Shown here one piece after another: positions 23,542-33,912 of a DNA stretch of 64,000 bases. The stretch is from Saururus chinensis. Its lineage: Eukaryota > Streptophyta > Magnoliopsida > Piperales > Saururaceae. The notes under the pieces were generated by a model. The model made no database searches. It was not told where the DNA came from and saw only the letters and a list, made by a program, of their open reading frames with translations. Every line of letters begins with the position of its first letter. Positions within the stretch are counted from its first letter, which is position 1. Position numbers and translations under genes: made by a program. Location of the stretch: NCBI GenBank assembly GCA_035235625.1, contig CP141143.1:29150592-29214591 (forward strand), in the 5' to 3' direction.

Positions 23542-24714
23542 TGATCGTTTATAATTAAACCCTTTGCAAGTGTACAAGGTAATTGTACTAGGATGAGTAT
23601 TTAATGGTTGTCGAACCTCAGGGACGGATGAATTATTACTAAATATAAAAAAGAATTTGCTGATTGAAAACTAAAACAACTTAAACTTTAATTAAATAAA
23701 GGAAAAGAAATCAACTAGTTTAAAGGTAAGAGATTAATATGATAGAATTTACTTAGGAAATCGAATCCACTATAGAACCATAACAATTCCTTAACTTTTA
23801 ATCTAAATCTAGTGTGAATATGAACAAGTATTCTCAGCTACAAGCTAGAATTACTTCAGAAAGAATCATTAATTAATTTCCATGGCATGAACTATCTTCG
23901 ACAATAGCACGAATCATCTACACTAAATAGCTATAGGCATGACCTGTCTAATCTTAGTATAACTCATCCAAGTCCTTAATTATCTGAACATTAAAACTAT
24001 TGTATGACCATCTCATCTAAATCACAGAAATTAGAATTGATGCAAATATCAAAACCACATCAATCTATCATCTACAAGACAATAAATCAACATAGATTTG
24101 AATAAACATTAAAAAACTCTTCCATTAAAAAGGAAATCCTTATCATATAATTGTTATAATTCACAACTGAGATCTAAATTAAAAAGAAAAGAAACTGAAA
24201 CTTATCTATAGCTTCATCAACTCCTAAGTAAAAGAATAGTTTAGCCTTCCATGGTAGAAGAAAACACTTGAATCTCCATTGAAAGCTTTGGCTTCTTCTC
24301 CATCTTCTTCTTCCTTCTTCTCTTTAGAAAATCTACTTGTTAACCCTTAATTTCGTGCGAAATAAGTCTTTATATAGGCATTAGATCCGTAAGAAAGAGT
24401 TGTATATTAAAATGACTCAAAATTGGGTGAAATAAGGAATCTGCGCGTTATGCCGATCGATCGCCTTGCATTCCCGTTCGAACGCTTGAACTGAATTTTC
24501 TTCAAAATCACGTGTAACCGATCGATCGGTAAGTGACCCCGTTCGAACGCCAACGAAGAATCTGCAAAATAAGCCAATTTAATTCAAAATACCATGGAAG
24601 CTTTTTCTAATCTAATTAAATTTAATATCTAATAATTTAACCTATATTAACACTTAAATGAGACTAGAAAATAGAATACTTAAGGGTAAAATAACGCATA
24701 AATTATACTTATCA
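23542..24714 (-). repeat. 5' LTR of the gag-protease element
   Basis: It has the same length and ends as the 3' LTR and differs from it at about ten positions. The TATA box lies on the minus strand at about 24368-24377. The CGATCGATCG and TTCGAACG palindrome pairs at about 24450-24550 are better preserved than in the 3' LTR. Confidence 0.95.
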
Positions 24715-24932
24715 ATATGATAGACTTATACTTAGAGGGTTAACCTGTTATTTATTGAATTTTGACATGTGTAATAATATCATATATTTTGATATTCGTA
24801 TTTGTGAACCCCAGTTATCACGACTGGGATAATTAATTGATTGTTTTGATTTGATTTAAAAAAAAATTATTGTGATTTATGGCATGTCCTTTTTTAAAAA
24901 GGGTTTTTAAAAATCTGGGTTGTGACAGAAGG

Positions 24933-26250
24933 TCTTCTTTCCCTCAATGCCTTGGGTTCCAGTTCGGTTTGGTTTTGACCTGATCCAATCACTTCCTCTA
25001 GGGAAGTACTAGAACCGGTCTCCTTTATAATCTCAAGCAAATATACACTTTTTTATTAGGTATTCTCGGGTTTAATTCTTCTTCTAAGAAATAAGTGTCT
25101 CTAGACTCAATAACCCCTATTGTCTTATCTGTGTGGTTAACTACAGATCTGTACCCCTTAGAGTGGTCACAGTAACTAATAAAGTTACACTTTATATTCT
25201 TAGGGTCCAGCTTAGACCTATGTTGGTTAGGCACCTTTATGTGTGCCCTGGACTCACATACTGTAAGATACCCTAAGTTTGGATGTGGACCCGTCCATGA
25301 CTCATAAGGTGTCCTTTGGACAACCTTTGTGGATACATGATTAAGGATGTACACGACAGTCTCTAAAGCCTCACCCCAAAAGTTAGTTCTTAACACAGAG
25401 TGATTTAACATTGACCTTACCATGTCCATAAACATCCTATTACGCCTTTTAGCCACTCCATTTTGTTGTGGAGTGTAGGGTAGGGTATACTGATGCACTA
25501 TTCCTTGATTAGTACAGTAATCCTTAAACAAGTCAGAGGTGTACTCGTGACTCCTGTCAGTTCTCTCAGGATTTTTACTTTCTTGCCTAACTGGGTCTCT
25601 ACCTCAGCTTTAAAGTCTTTGAATTTATCTAAGGTATCAGATTTCCTATTTATTAGATACATGTACTAGTATCTTAAATATTCATCTATAAAGTTGACGA
25701 AATAGTTTATACCTTTGTGGGTTTGAACATTTAGAGCCCACAAATGTAAGAATGAATTACCCCTAATAGTTCATTTGCCCTTTGTCCATTTTGGAAGGAT
25801 TGTTTGCTCATCTTTCCCGATAAGCGATCCTCTCACACACACATAAGTCTTTAGATATTTTGGGTAACAACCCCATGTTCGACATCCTATGTAGTTTGTG
25901 TACATTTACATAACACAATCGCATGTGCCACATCAGGACATCATCTATCGATAAAACAATATAATCAAAAGAGCTTATTTTAGTAGGAATAAGTGAGTCC
26001 ATTACATTTAAACAATAAAATTCATCAACTAAAGAAGCAGTAAAAAGCACTGAGCTACCCTTTCTCACAGTGGCTTTACTCCCCTTGAATCTAACTCCAA
26101 ATCCTTTCTTGGTTAGAACAGTGAATGAAATCAAATTCCTCCTAATGGAGGGAGTAAACAACACATCTATAAGTACAAGAGTAGACCCTTCCTTCAAAGG
26201 GATCTGGTAAGTCCCCATGGTCTCCACAGTGCAGTATGTGTTTTTCCCAT
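24933..26250 (-). pseudogene. Copia pre-integrase and integrase, broken
   Basis: The frame 26227-25808 is the copia pre-integrase region (TPSIRRNLISFTVLTKKGF, then a LMWHMRLCYVNVHKLHRM-like segment that keeps the first zinc-ligand histidine). The frame 25531-25025 is the second half of the integrase core and its tail ([19 protein letters not shown], then [16 protein letters not shown] and [13 protein letters not shown]). The glutamate expected in NGVAER is lysine or arginine here, so the catalytic triad is incomplete. The part between the two frames is frameshifted. The tail continues to 24933, where the nested insertion starts. Confidence 0.85.
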
Positions 26251-26262
26251 GAAGACTTTGTT

Positions 26263-26929
26263 CTAGCCTGGGAGGACGATGCTTTTGTAGTGGGATGGGT
26301 CAGGGAAGAGGGGGTCAGTGGGGGAGGTGGGGGGTCGCTTGTGGCCAGTGGGAGTAGGGGTGGGTTTACAGTGGTCCATTTGGGCACAATGGAGGATGTC
26401 GCAAGAATAGTGGGCTAGAGAGAGGAAGAGACTGTTAGGGGTAGTAGTGAACTCAATACCAAGGAAGTGGTGGAGGAGACTCAGGTCTTTGACAGCAAAG
26501 GCACAACTTAGAAGAGATATGACATGTGCAACAAAGGGAGCATGGGAGTCGGTGATAAGGATGTCGTCGACATAGACAACGAGGATGGTGATTTGGGAGC
26601 CTTGTTGGTGAAGGAAGAGATATGTGTCAGCGTGATAAGACCGAAAGCCAAGGTGGGTTAAGTAGGATGAAAGTTTGGCAAACCATTGACTGGGGGCTTG
26701 TTTGAGGCCGTGGAGGGCTTTGTAGAGGCTGCAGACATGATGGGGGTGGGAGGGATCAATGAAACCAGGGAGTTGGGCCATGTAGAGTTCCTCCTCAATG
26801 GTGTCATGAAGGAAGGCATTAGAGTCATCAAGTTGATTGATGGCCCAAGCATTGGAGAGAGCGAGGTTGAGGACAATGCAGATGGTATATGGCTTGACCA
26901 AAGGGCTGAAGGTTTTATGGTAGTTATGG
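26263..26929 (-). pseudogene. Reverse transcriptase fragment of a different copia element
   Basis: The frame 26901-26263 reads INQLDDSNAFLHDTIEEELY, then PGFIDPSHPHHVCSLYKALH, then YVDDILITDSHAPFV with the catalytic YVDD intact, then LHHFLGIEF. It extends upstream in another frame (HNYHKTFSPLVKP). It ends abruptly near YKSIV. The host copia has its own RT at 12904-14567, and this fragment lies in the wrong place (between gag and pre-integrase) with a clearly different sequence. It is therefore an inserted scrap of another copia lineage. It stops at 26929, where an LTR-like sequence starts. Confidence 0.8.
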
Positions 26930-27790
26930 TGTCACGCCCCGGCACTGCCCAACCCAAACCGGTCCACGGGCCGGTCAAGTGCATAGGGGCGACAAGGGGA
27001 ATTGAAAGACGATTTAGTGGAAGACTTATGCCCTAATCACAGACGATCTAACAAAAATTACGGAGTATGCACACTACTTTGAGCAAGAGTAAATAAGTAG
27101 AAATGAAAAAGTTACTTAAATTCTAAGATAAACAAAAATCTCAAACCCACATGCTAAGTTAAACCATAGCCCACTCTAGGCTCCAAAATAGGTCTTAAGC
27201 AACACAAATGTATAATGTAGCATAAACTAAAATAAGAACCACACACAAAGGTTCTAAACATCAAAGTATAAACAAGGAAACAAGTCACATAAGGGGTCTC
27301 CACGATCACTCCCAAGTCGTCTCCGACCTTTCCTCGTAGAGGAGATCCTATTCATCTATGTGTCACGCCACGCAGCCCCAAAACAAAACACAAGAAAGAT
27401 GGATGAGTTTAACAAACTTAGCAATGGTTTTTAATACAACTATAATCATTGGAAATACGACGGCATGGTAATATATCAATTCAGATCAAAGATTTACAAG
27501 ATATATCATTTTCTGATCACACCTACACATCACCTAAACCTGCATCATAGTGTATAATTCACATGGTGCCATTCACATCATATAAACCTGCATGAGATGT
27601 ATCTCTAATATACATTTCAGATCATGCATCAACATCATATTAACCTGCATGAGATGTATCTCTAACATACATTTCAGATTATGCATCACATCATATCAAC
27701 CTACATGAGATGTATCTCTAACATACATTTCAAATCATGCATTAACATCATATAAATAATGCCTCCATCAAGGAGTAATCACAATTTAGT
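26930..27790. repeat. LTR-like sequence of unknown extent
   Basis: It starts TGTCACGCCCCGGCACTGCC directly at the break in the RT fragment, like LTRs of several plant gypsy families. I cannot fix its right end; a possible end is the GTGTCACA near 27790. No clear target duplication is seen. It contains a tandem repeat at 27575-27760 and no reading frame of interest. Confidence 0.45.
27575..27760. repeat. Tandem repeat, 56-57 bp unit, about 3.2 copies
   Basis: Units start at 27575, 27632, 27688 and 27745 with ACATCATAT, and contain CATGAGATGTATCTCTAA and ACATTTCA. The copies differ at a few positions each. Confidence 0.85.
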
Positions 27791-27791
27791 G

Positions 27792-28233
27792 TCACACAAA
27801 CGGGAACACAAACAAGGCCACGAAGGCGTGTCCTGGTCCAAATTCTATACAAGAATATAAGAAGATCGGGGTTGTCAGGTATTTGGAGTGCAACATCCTC
27901 TTATGAGCCTCAATTTGCTCCTCATACCTCACAGATACAACCTCTAGCATCTCTTTGGCAATCTTATATTTTTTCAAAGAGCATTTTCATATTAGGCTCC
28001 ATGAAAGTAAGAATGGTATACCTGACCTTGTTGTCATCATCCTTGAGTTTGTCATAGGCCTTCTTCTGTATAGCTAAACAATTCTCTGGAAGTGGCACAA
28101 AGATCTACTTTATGACATGAGTAAGGTCAGAGAGTATGAGGATATGATGTATCCTCCTCTTCTACACTAAGTAATTGTCAGCATTAAGCTTCTTTGTCTT
28201 TCCTAATTCCGGGGTGACCATCTTGGAAGCCAT
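27792..28233 (-). pseudogene. Copia gag, 5' part
   Basis: From the ATG at 28233 (minus) the translation gives KTKKLNADNYLVWKRRI-like sequence (one Trp codon is now a stop), then QKKAYDKLKDDDNKVRYTIL and the frame-shifted KYKIAKEMLEVVSVRYEEQI. This is the UBN2-type gag of copia elements. It has at least three stops or shifts and ends near 27850. It belongs by position to the copia element whose integrase is at 24933-26250. No zinc knuckle is present, so the rest of gag was lost or displaced by the insertions to its left. Confidence 0.75.
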
Positions 28234-28239
28234 TTTACA

Positions 28240-29128
28240 ACTACAAAGAATAAGGCAAAGAGACAGGAATTAATACTACATTATGGCCAAAAGCTTCTTA
28301 ATTAATTATTGTTTAGTCTCACTCACTCTAACAAACAACAAAGGTACAGGTATATTATACTGATTCAATTAGTTTAATTGCATATAAATTAGGCTAAAGT
28401 CACTAGCAAGTGAAAAACCCTAACTACCATTAAGTTCCCCTTAAGGAAAGTTGCATTAATTGTGCAATAATATATTTATAACTCATTCAATCCCTTAAAC
28501 ACACTCAATCAACACCAAACAGCAAACAAATACCTCTTAGGGTTGCTAGAATTATTAATTTTCTGTCCAAAAAAATATTGGTGTAAAAATTATTGAGCCC
28601 TAGGGCTAATTCAGTCTTTTCACCCTTGAAAATCACACCAAGACAATACACCCAATAATCATTCAATCAACATATAAGACAATGATTAATATTTTGGACA
28701 GAAAACATTTAGCCACATACGCAGCCATTATGAATTGACCAAAATGCCCCTAGGGCTAAATTGTTCAATTTACACGATATTCTAATCTACTTAATTAAAT
28801 TTACACAAAATAATTAATTAAATCTATTAGAACATAAATTATGTGTATGAGCAGAGAGTGATCAAAAAAATTTAATTGATGAAAAAATTCACATGGGTGA
28901 ATTTACCTTTTTGCCCCTTCATGTGTCAAATGCACAAATCCCAATAAATTGACTAATCACGAAAATTTCAGCAATCGAAACATGTTAATCAGTCCCAAAT
29001 ATACTCAATTTCAATTCTATAGAAAAAGTCCTATCAATAGATTAAGTGTATTAATCAAATTAGGGTTTTCCTCCTTTCATGCATCAAAACCTAAATCGGG
29101 TAAAAAGAATCGATGTTTATGCAAATCC
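28240..29128 (-). other. Leader or LTR-proximal region of the copia element, non-coding
   Basis: This AT-rich stretch lies between gag and the recognisable LTR. I found no primer binding site, so the inner boundary of the 5' LTR is not fixed; part of this region may belong to the LTR. No reading frame with family features is present. Confidence 0.4.
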
Positions 29129-30043
29129 AAACTTTACAATGATTAACTACATAAGAGGCATACAAAAATAATTACATAAGCAATAAACCATCCAATCAAG
29201 GGCATGAATGTAATCAAATTGAAATAGAGGAGCAATTATGCACTGACCTTGGCTTATTAGCCCCTTGGACGTCCTCTAGCCTTCACACAATTGTCCGATT
29301 ACAATTGTAACACAATTGAATAAGCAAGGGATGAGGTTTTTACCTCTTATATGTAGATCCCTCTTTACCCTTCTTCTTGGATTGAAATCTCAGCAAGGAG
29401 GGCATACCAAGCCTTGTTTAGCAAGGAGAGAGATCTCCTTCAAGCACCACGTCCAAGAGTGGAAGAGAGGAGAGGAGAGGGGTGGCCAACAAGGTTTTCC
29501 CCCAAAACCTAGAGGAGGGGAGGCCGAACCAATTGGGAGAGGGGGCTGATTGGGAGAGAGGAGAAGAGAGGGGGGCGGACCACCTCCTCTCCCTCTTCTA
29601 TCCCTTTTATACCCCTCATCCTTCTCTCTTAATTGGGCTTCTTAAGCAGGCTTAAGTAAATTGGAACCTTGCTGAAATTTTTGGGTTCTTATTAGAGGGT
29701 CTGACACAATGGCAGCGAGCTCTGCTCCTTAGAGCCCGTAGAGGCCTGGACCCCTTGCACATAGCCAAGCCCACGATAGGGTCAAACCCTCGCTAACCAC
29801 GGGTCCGACCATCGACACTTAATTCATGAGTTGGGCTCCACAACGTGTTAATGCACATCCTAGTCACATGCCTAGTTTGCGTGTGTGATGAATGCATGTC
29901 CCAATAGAATTCATGTCATGATGGCTCATATGCGGTTAACGCGACTGCCCCCACTAACCTTGGACCCCATGGCCTGTGCTAGCTCACCCGAACCACGAAC
30001 AACGTGGACCAAAATGGGCTGGAACCCATACCCTGGTCCAACA
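29129..30043 (-). repeat. 5' LTR of the copia element
   Basis: It matches the 3' LTR from 11951 on, including the TTGTCCGATTACAATTGTAA segment and the minus-strand TATA region at about 29601-29612. It ends GGTCCAACA before the target duplication at 30044. Visible indels against the other copy suggest an old insertion. Confidence 0.75.
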
Positions 30044-30370
30044 AAGTGATCATTGATTTAAGCAGAGTTGGTGCAATTTTAATTCCCTACATTGAAATTG
30101 TATAAAATGGATAACAAGAAGTGGTCATTAAGCAAGAGTCAATGAAATTTTAATACCCTAAATTGAAATTGTATAGAATGGATAAGAGAAAGATGATGTT
30201 TAGCCAAAGCTGTAGTTTTAATGAGCAGCAGCTCCTTGGCCGTCTAATCGTGATTAGGCCATGATCTGACTGCCATGGAGCTGCAGCTCACTGAAGTTCC
30301 AACTTTGGCTATTTTTTCCTAAGAGAAAGTAGTCATTAATTTAAGCAAGAGTTGGTGCAATTTCTTTGTC
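30044..30370. repeat. Host tandem repeat interrupted by the copia insertion
   Basis: Units of about 73 bp (GTGATCATTGATTTAAGCAG at the start, TTGAAATTGTATAAAATGG near the end) start near 30046 and 30119. A partial third starts near 30328 after unrelated sequence. The end of a further unit lies left of the copia at 11849-11880. The insertion thus split this array. Confidence 0.65.
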
Positions 30371-30867
30371 TTTTGATTGGATTAATAGTGGAGAAGCCGA
30401 TCCAGCCTAAGTTGCTTTGATTAGATAGATCTCTTGGGCATAAGAAGTCCTAGGATCCCTTTGGTATATAATGCATTAGGGGTCTATAAGTTTCACCTAT
30501 TAAATAATTGTTGTTTCCTAGCTTAGATTAAGCTGTTAAGAAGTTACTTATAATTATATTTATATTTCAAAATGTGTAAGAATCTATTAATCTTTGTACA
30601 TGAATATAGTTAAGGGATGACAAATGTGCTCTGAAACACAAATAATAGAAATTATGCTTCTCACGAGATTTGAACCCAAGACCTTAACTTTGATACTATG
30701 TTAAGTAACAATCGTTTTGAGTAGCTTAAGCAGTTCGGAAGTGAGTTATAAGTATATTTATATTTTAAATATCACATATTAAATTTTGACAAAATAAGAA
30801 AAGCCTCCACAGAATAAAAGTTACTTGTGCAAGAGCAATTTTGGATGACGTGTTCAAGTTTTTTATG
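30371..30867. repeat. Sequence related to the amine oxidase 3' flank
   Basis: It shares several blocks with 10580-11290 in the same order, such as CACGAGATTTGAACCCAAGA and GATGACGTGTTCAAG. No gene is seen. Either both are copies of a dispersed repeat or they are remnants of a local duplication. Confidence 0.5.
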
Positions 30868-30876
30868 TACTCCATC
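30868..30876. mobile_element. Left tip of a Stowaway-type MITE
   Basis: TACTCCATC is the start of a MITE whose body continues at 35878 after the 5.0-kb insertion. See the entry at 35878. Confidence 0.6.
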
Positions 30877-32781
30877 TGTAACACCCCAACCTGGAAAACC
30901 ATACCTTGTTCGGGGGGTTATTCGGATTACAAAAAAATAGGAGTAAATAAAATTAAACAGAAAAATTAAAACCGAGACTGACCAGGAGCGGTGGACTCTA
31001 AGTGCGAGAGTCATAACGTTCTTCTACGCACTACGGAGCTATAACATTCCGTTGTGCATAGATTTGAACAAACCTAATTTTATAACTAATTTAGATCATG
31101 TCAACGTTAATGTATCGTTGGTTGCCTACATATGTCTTGGATACAATCTCTGACGTTATTCCAATAAGATCGGATTCAAACGTAGTTCTACCTAATGGCT
31201 AATACATGCATCAAACATCACAAAAACATATACAATAAAATACATATACTTTATATCCGAATAATTAATTCGGAGTCAGATGGAAATCTCATAAATCATT
31301 AGAGTCAAAGGAGGCCAATAAATCAATAGAGTCACACATCCCACTCTATCATAGAGTAGATCCAAACAAAACACCTTTACACGTCTCGCTCTATCCGTGA
31401 ATCGAGACCGAACACACACCACATGTCTGGCTCTACCCCAGAGCGAGACTGAATACAAACAGGTCATATAAACACATATTATCACCACGTATATTAAAAC
31501 ACATGGATCATAACATAGCATACATCCTAATTAGCACATGCAGTTCTATAAGTAAAATGGGAGGTAAGCAATGCTTACTCCCCTGATGTCTCGCGAGGTA
31601 GTGGTAGTTGGGGTTGCTTGCTCCTTCTAGGTGTCTTCCCCTTCAGATCTAGAGACAGCGGAGAGAGCCTTCTCAAGCTTCTGCGTGTTTCTCGCCTTGC
31701 GTTGGAAGATGACAAGCAAAGATTTCTCATAACTTTGGACTCTTTACACTTTATGTGCCTGTAAGCAGTGGACAAAACCTCCCCTACCTGGAGACACTTT
31801 TTCCCTTATGCATCTATGGATGGTGGATAGAACTCCCCCTTACCCGAAGATACTTTTTCCACTACTCATCTGTGGACAATGGACGAAACTTCCCCTTACC
31901 TGGAGACAATTTTTCCCCTACACATCCGTGGACTACGGATATAACTTCTCCTTACCTGGAGACACTTTTTCCTCTACGCGTCCGAAGACGACGGACATAG
32001 TCTCCTCTTATCCTGGGGACTTTCTTCCTTATAGAGTTACTAACTCGAGGAATGGACACTTCCATTGCGTAGAATACCCTTAAATGAGCTAAGACCGCCT
32101 TTTGAATGAAAGAAATAGACTCAGAACGACTCCTGAAACTCCCCCGAAAATTTGAACGGAAATGAGTATTTATAGGAGAATTCGTGTGAGCGTACGAAGG
32201 AAAAGGAAAGACGCTCGCATAAGCTTGTGCTACATGGCACATTCCAATTGGACGGTGCGATGTGGTGGTTCGTGTCGACACACTCATGGCACCTGTGTTC
32301 GTATCCACGGCGCAGCTCCTACGCCGACGCGCATCCCACCTACATTGCCCGCTGAACCGCGAGATCTAACACATGGATGGCTGCGATCACTCCACACGGC
32401 GCGGCTCTGAAGGCTCGACTCTGACTATTGACATCATCAAATATATTATTTTATTCAAATATAATTCTAACTTTAAAACGCGATAACTTCTTATCCGGAA
32501 GTCGGAATCGCGCATTCTTGGTACTAATGGACTAGTATCGACGAGCCCTTAAAAATTAGACCCACATGGGTAGGTTATTATACACTTTTTAAGTGGGTCC
32601 TGCCCACATGGCACATTTTCTGAGGCTGTAACTTTCGTTCCCGACCTCCGTTATGCTCGTTACTTTGAGTTCTAACCAAATGCGGGAATTCCATCCCTTG
32701 AAACCTCCTATAAATCAATTAAAAATAACATCATTACCCCTAACCTTTCGGTTAAGCATGATCGAAAAACAAGATGTCACA
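30877..32781 (-). repeat. 3' LTR of the large-LTR element
   Basis: It starts TGTAACACCCCAACCTGG and ends GATGTCACA. A minus-strand TATA box (CTATAAATACTC) lies at about 32164-32176. A diverged tandem repeat of about 60 bp (31755-32010; CCTGGAGACACTTTTTCC variants) makes the frames at 31755-32083 repetitive; these are not genes. Confidence 0.85.
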
Positions 32782-32806
32782 TTCTTCCCCCCTTAAACAA
32801 ATTGCG
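32782..32806 (-). other. Polypurine tract of the large-LTR element
   Basis: On the minus strand it reads TTTAAGGGGGGAAGAA, preceded by GCGAGGACGCAATTTG. This matches the end of pol and polypurine tract of Tekay/Del chromoviruses, so the ancestor was a gypsy element even though no coding part remains. Confidence 0.75.
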
Positions 32807-33912
32807 TCCTCGCAATTCACCCAAAAATACTTTTTCAAAACATAACAAAATAAGAATAAAATCCAACCATTAGTCAGATAACAAACATGAATCCGGTTGA
32901 TTTGCAATCGGATACAACATTCAGAAGAACAATTCAACGAGTAATAATCAGATAACATAATCCGATAGCTATTCGGATCAAATACATAATCTGATAGTCT
33001 AAACTACTTGGATATCACAAAACAAAATTGGATTAATCACTCGTAAATAGAATCCGATAAAAAATTTGGATTTCACATTCATAAATAAGATATGATATTT
33101 TAATATTGGATAGAACTTTCACAAACAAAATCCAATTTTTCATGATCTGATAAGATACTTTAAACACAATCTCTTCATTATTTTGAAATCAGATAAATTT
33201 TCCTAATCAAAATAGAACAGACAGATCAAAACCGTGATTCCAAATGACGTTTTATTCAGAATACAATATAGCAAAGCAAGGTTAATGAAATCTCTTTACA
33301 TAATTTCAAAACCTTTCAAATACACAATCCGATAATTTATGATCGGATAAAAACACTTTAATTTAAATCTGATTAATTATTTGAATAAATCATATCATAT
33401 AGAATCCAATTTTAAGATTGGATAAAATCATTTGATAGAATTAGAGTAAATTAAATCAAAGTAGAGCGGATAGATCAATCCAGAAATTTTTGGAATTAAA
33501 TCATTTGATAGATCACATAATTTAAGATCGGATAACAAAATATGAATATTAATTTCAAAATCAGATAAATTTTTTGAATCAAAAGTGAACAGATATATCA
33601 GAGTCATGATGCCGAATGGTGTTCTCCCTGACACTCATGGGTTGGGTAGCATGAGGCTCAGAAAGGAAAGAGCTTTGCCATGATGCTCCCCACCCATATG
33701 CATGTCAGTACCAATTATTTTTCTCAGTGGGTATCCGGATAGAGAGTGCTCTAGTAATCTCAGGTTTTACCCGAGAACTATCCAGAAAGTGTACGTATTC
33801 AAAATATAATGCAATGCTTTTAAATCATTTAAAAAAACATGGCTAAGAAGTATCAATTTAGAATTTAAAACCCCCTAAACTATAGGATGAATTAAAATCT
33901 AAAATAATTCAT
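32807..33912 (-). other. Internal region of the large-LTR element, non-coding
   Basis: It is AT-rich with many scattered copies of GGATAA, CAGATAA and AATCCGATA motifs (32860-33600), and a less repetitive block at 33600-33790. I find no primer site next to the 5' LTR and no protein similarity. Confidence 0.6.

Larger units (their letters stand above)
17720..24714 (-). mobile_element. Complete gag-protease-only Ty3/gypsy element (Athila/Tat-like), 6,995 bp
   Basis: Both LTRs are 1,173 bp and differ at about ten positions by eye (about 0.9%), so the insertion is recent. The target duplication ATATG is at 17715-17719 and 24715-24719. The primer site is of the tRNA-Asp type used by Athila and Tat elements, and a polypurine tract abuts the 3' LTR. 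The coding part holds gag and aspartic protease only. Directly after it comes the conserved post-pol motif of these families at 20622-20670, so RT, RNase H and integrase are missing. It must have moved with enzymes from a full-length relative. It resembles the published class of LTR elements that carry only gag. Confidence 0.9.
14573..24927. mobile_element. Long LTR insertion (probable solo LTR) inside the copia pol, itself holding the gag-protease element
   Basis: It is flanked by GAAGG (14568-14572 and 24928-24932). Removing it rejoins the copia frame between the integrase tail and the start of RT. The ends are imperfect inverted complements: left TTTAATATCCTGGATTTTT, right complement TGTCACAACCCAGATTTTT, so the original TG...CA ends have one mutated side. 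Without the element at 17720-24714 it is about 3.35 kb. No gag, pol, primer site or second LTR copy is visible in it, hence solo LTR. A non-autonomous element with unrecognised LTRs is also possible. Confidence 0.75.
11881..30043 (-). mobile_element. Ty1/copia retrotransposon, minus strand, with nested insertions
   Basis: The outer ends are TGTAGAG on the left and GGTCCAACA on the right (TGTTGGACC in element orientation). They are flanked by the 5-bp duplication AAGTG (11876-11880 and 30044-30048). Joining the flanks at this repeat restores a continuous host tandem-repeat unit, which supports both ends. Parts on the minus strand from the right: 5' LTR, gag, a foreign RT scrap and LTR-like piece, pre-integrase and integrase, a large nested insertion at 14573-24927, RT and RNase H, 3' LTR. 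All coding parts are broken. Net of the 14573-24927 insertion it is about 7.8 kb. Confidence 0.8.

Noticed and set aside
27590..27760. Regular repeats as a CRISPR-like array
   Set aside because: The whole 56-57 bp unit is repeated, with no distinct spacers, in a plant genome; it is a tandem repeat.
30640..30720. B-box-like GGTTCAAATCT on the minus strand as a tRNA or SINE
   Set aside because: No A-box, cloverleaf or poly-A tail is found at the right distance in either copy (11170 or 30665).
31755..32410. Reading frames with repeated TRRYFF/LPLTW-like units
   Set aside because: They are produced by a tandem repeat inside the LTR of the large-LTR element and recur, decayed, in the other LTR.
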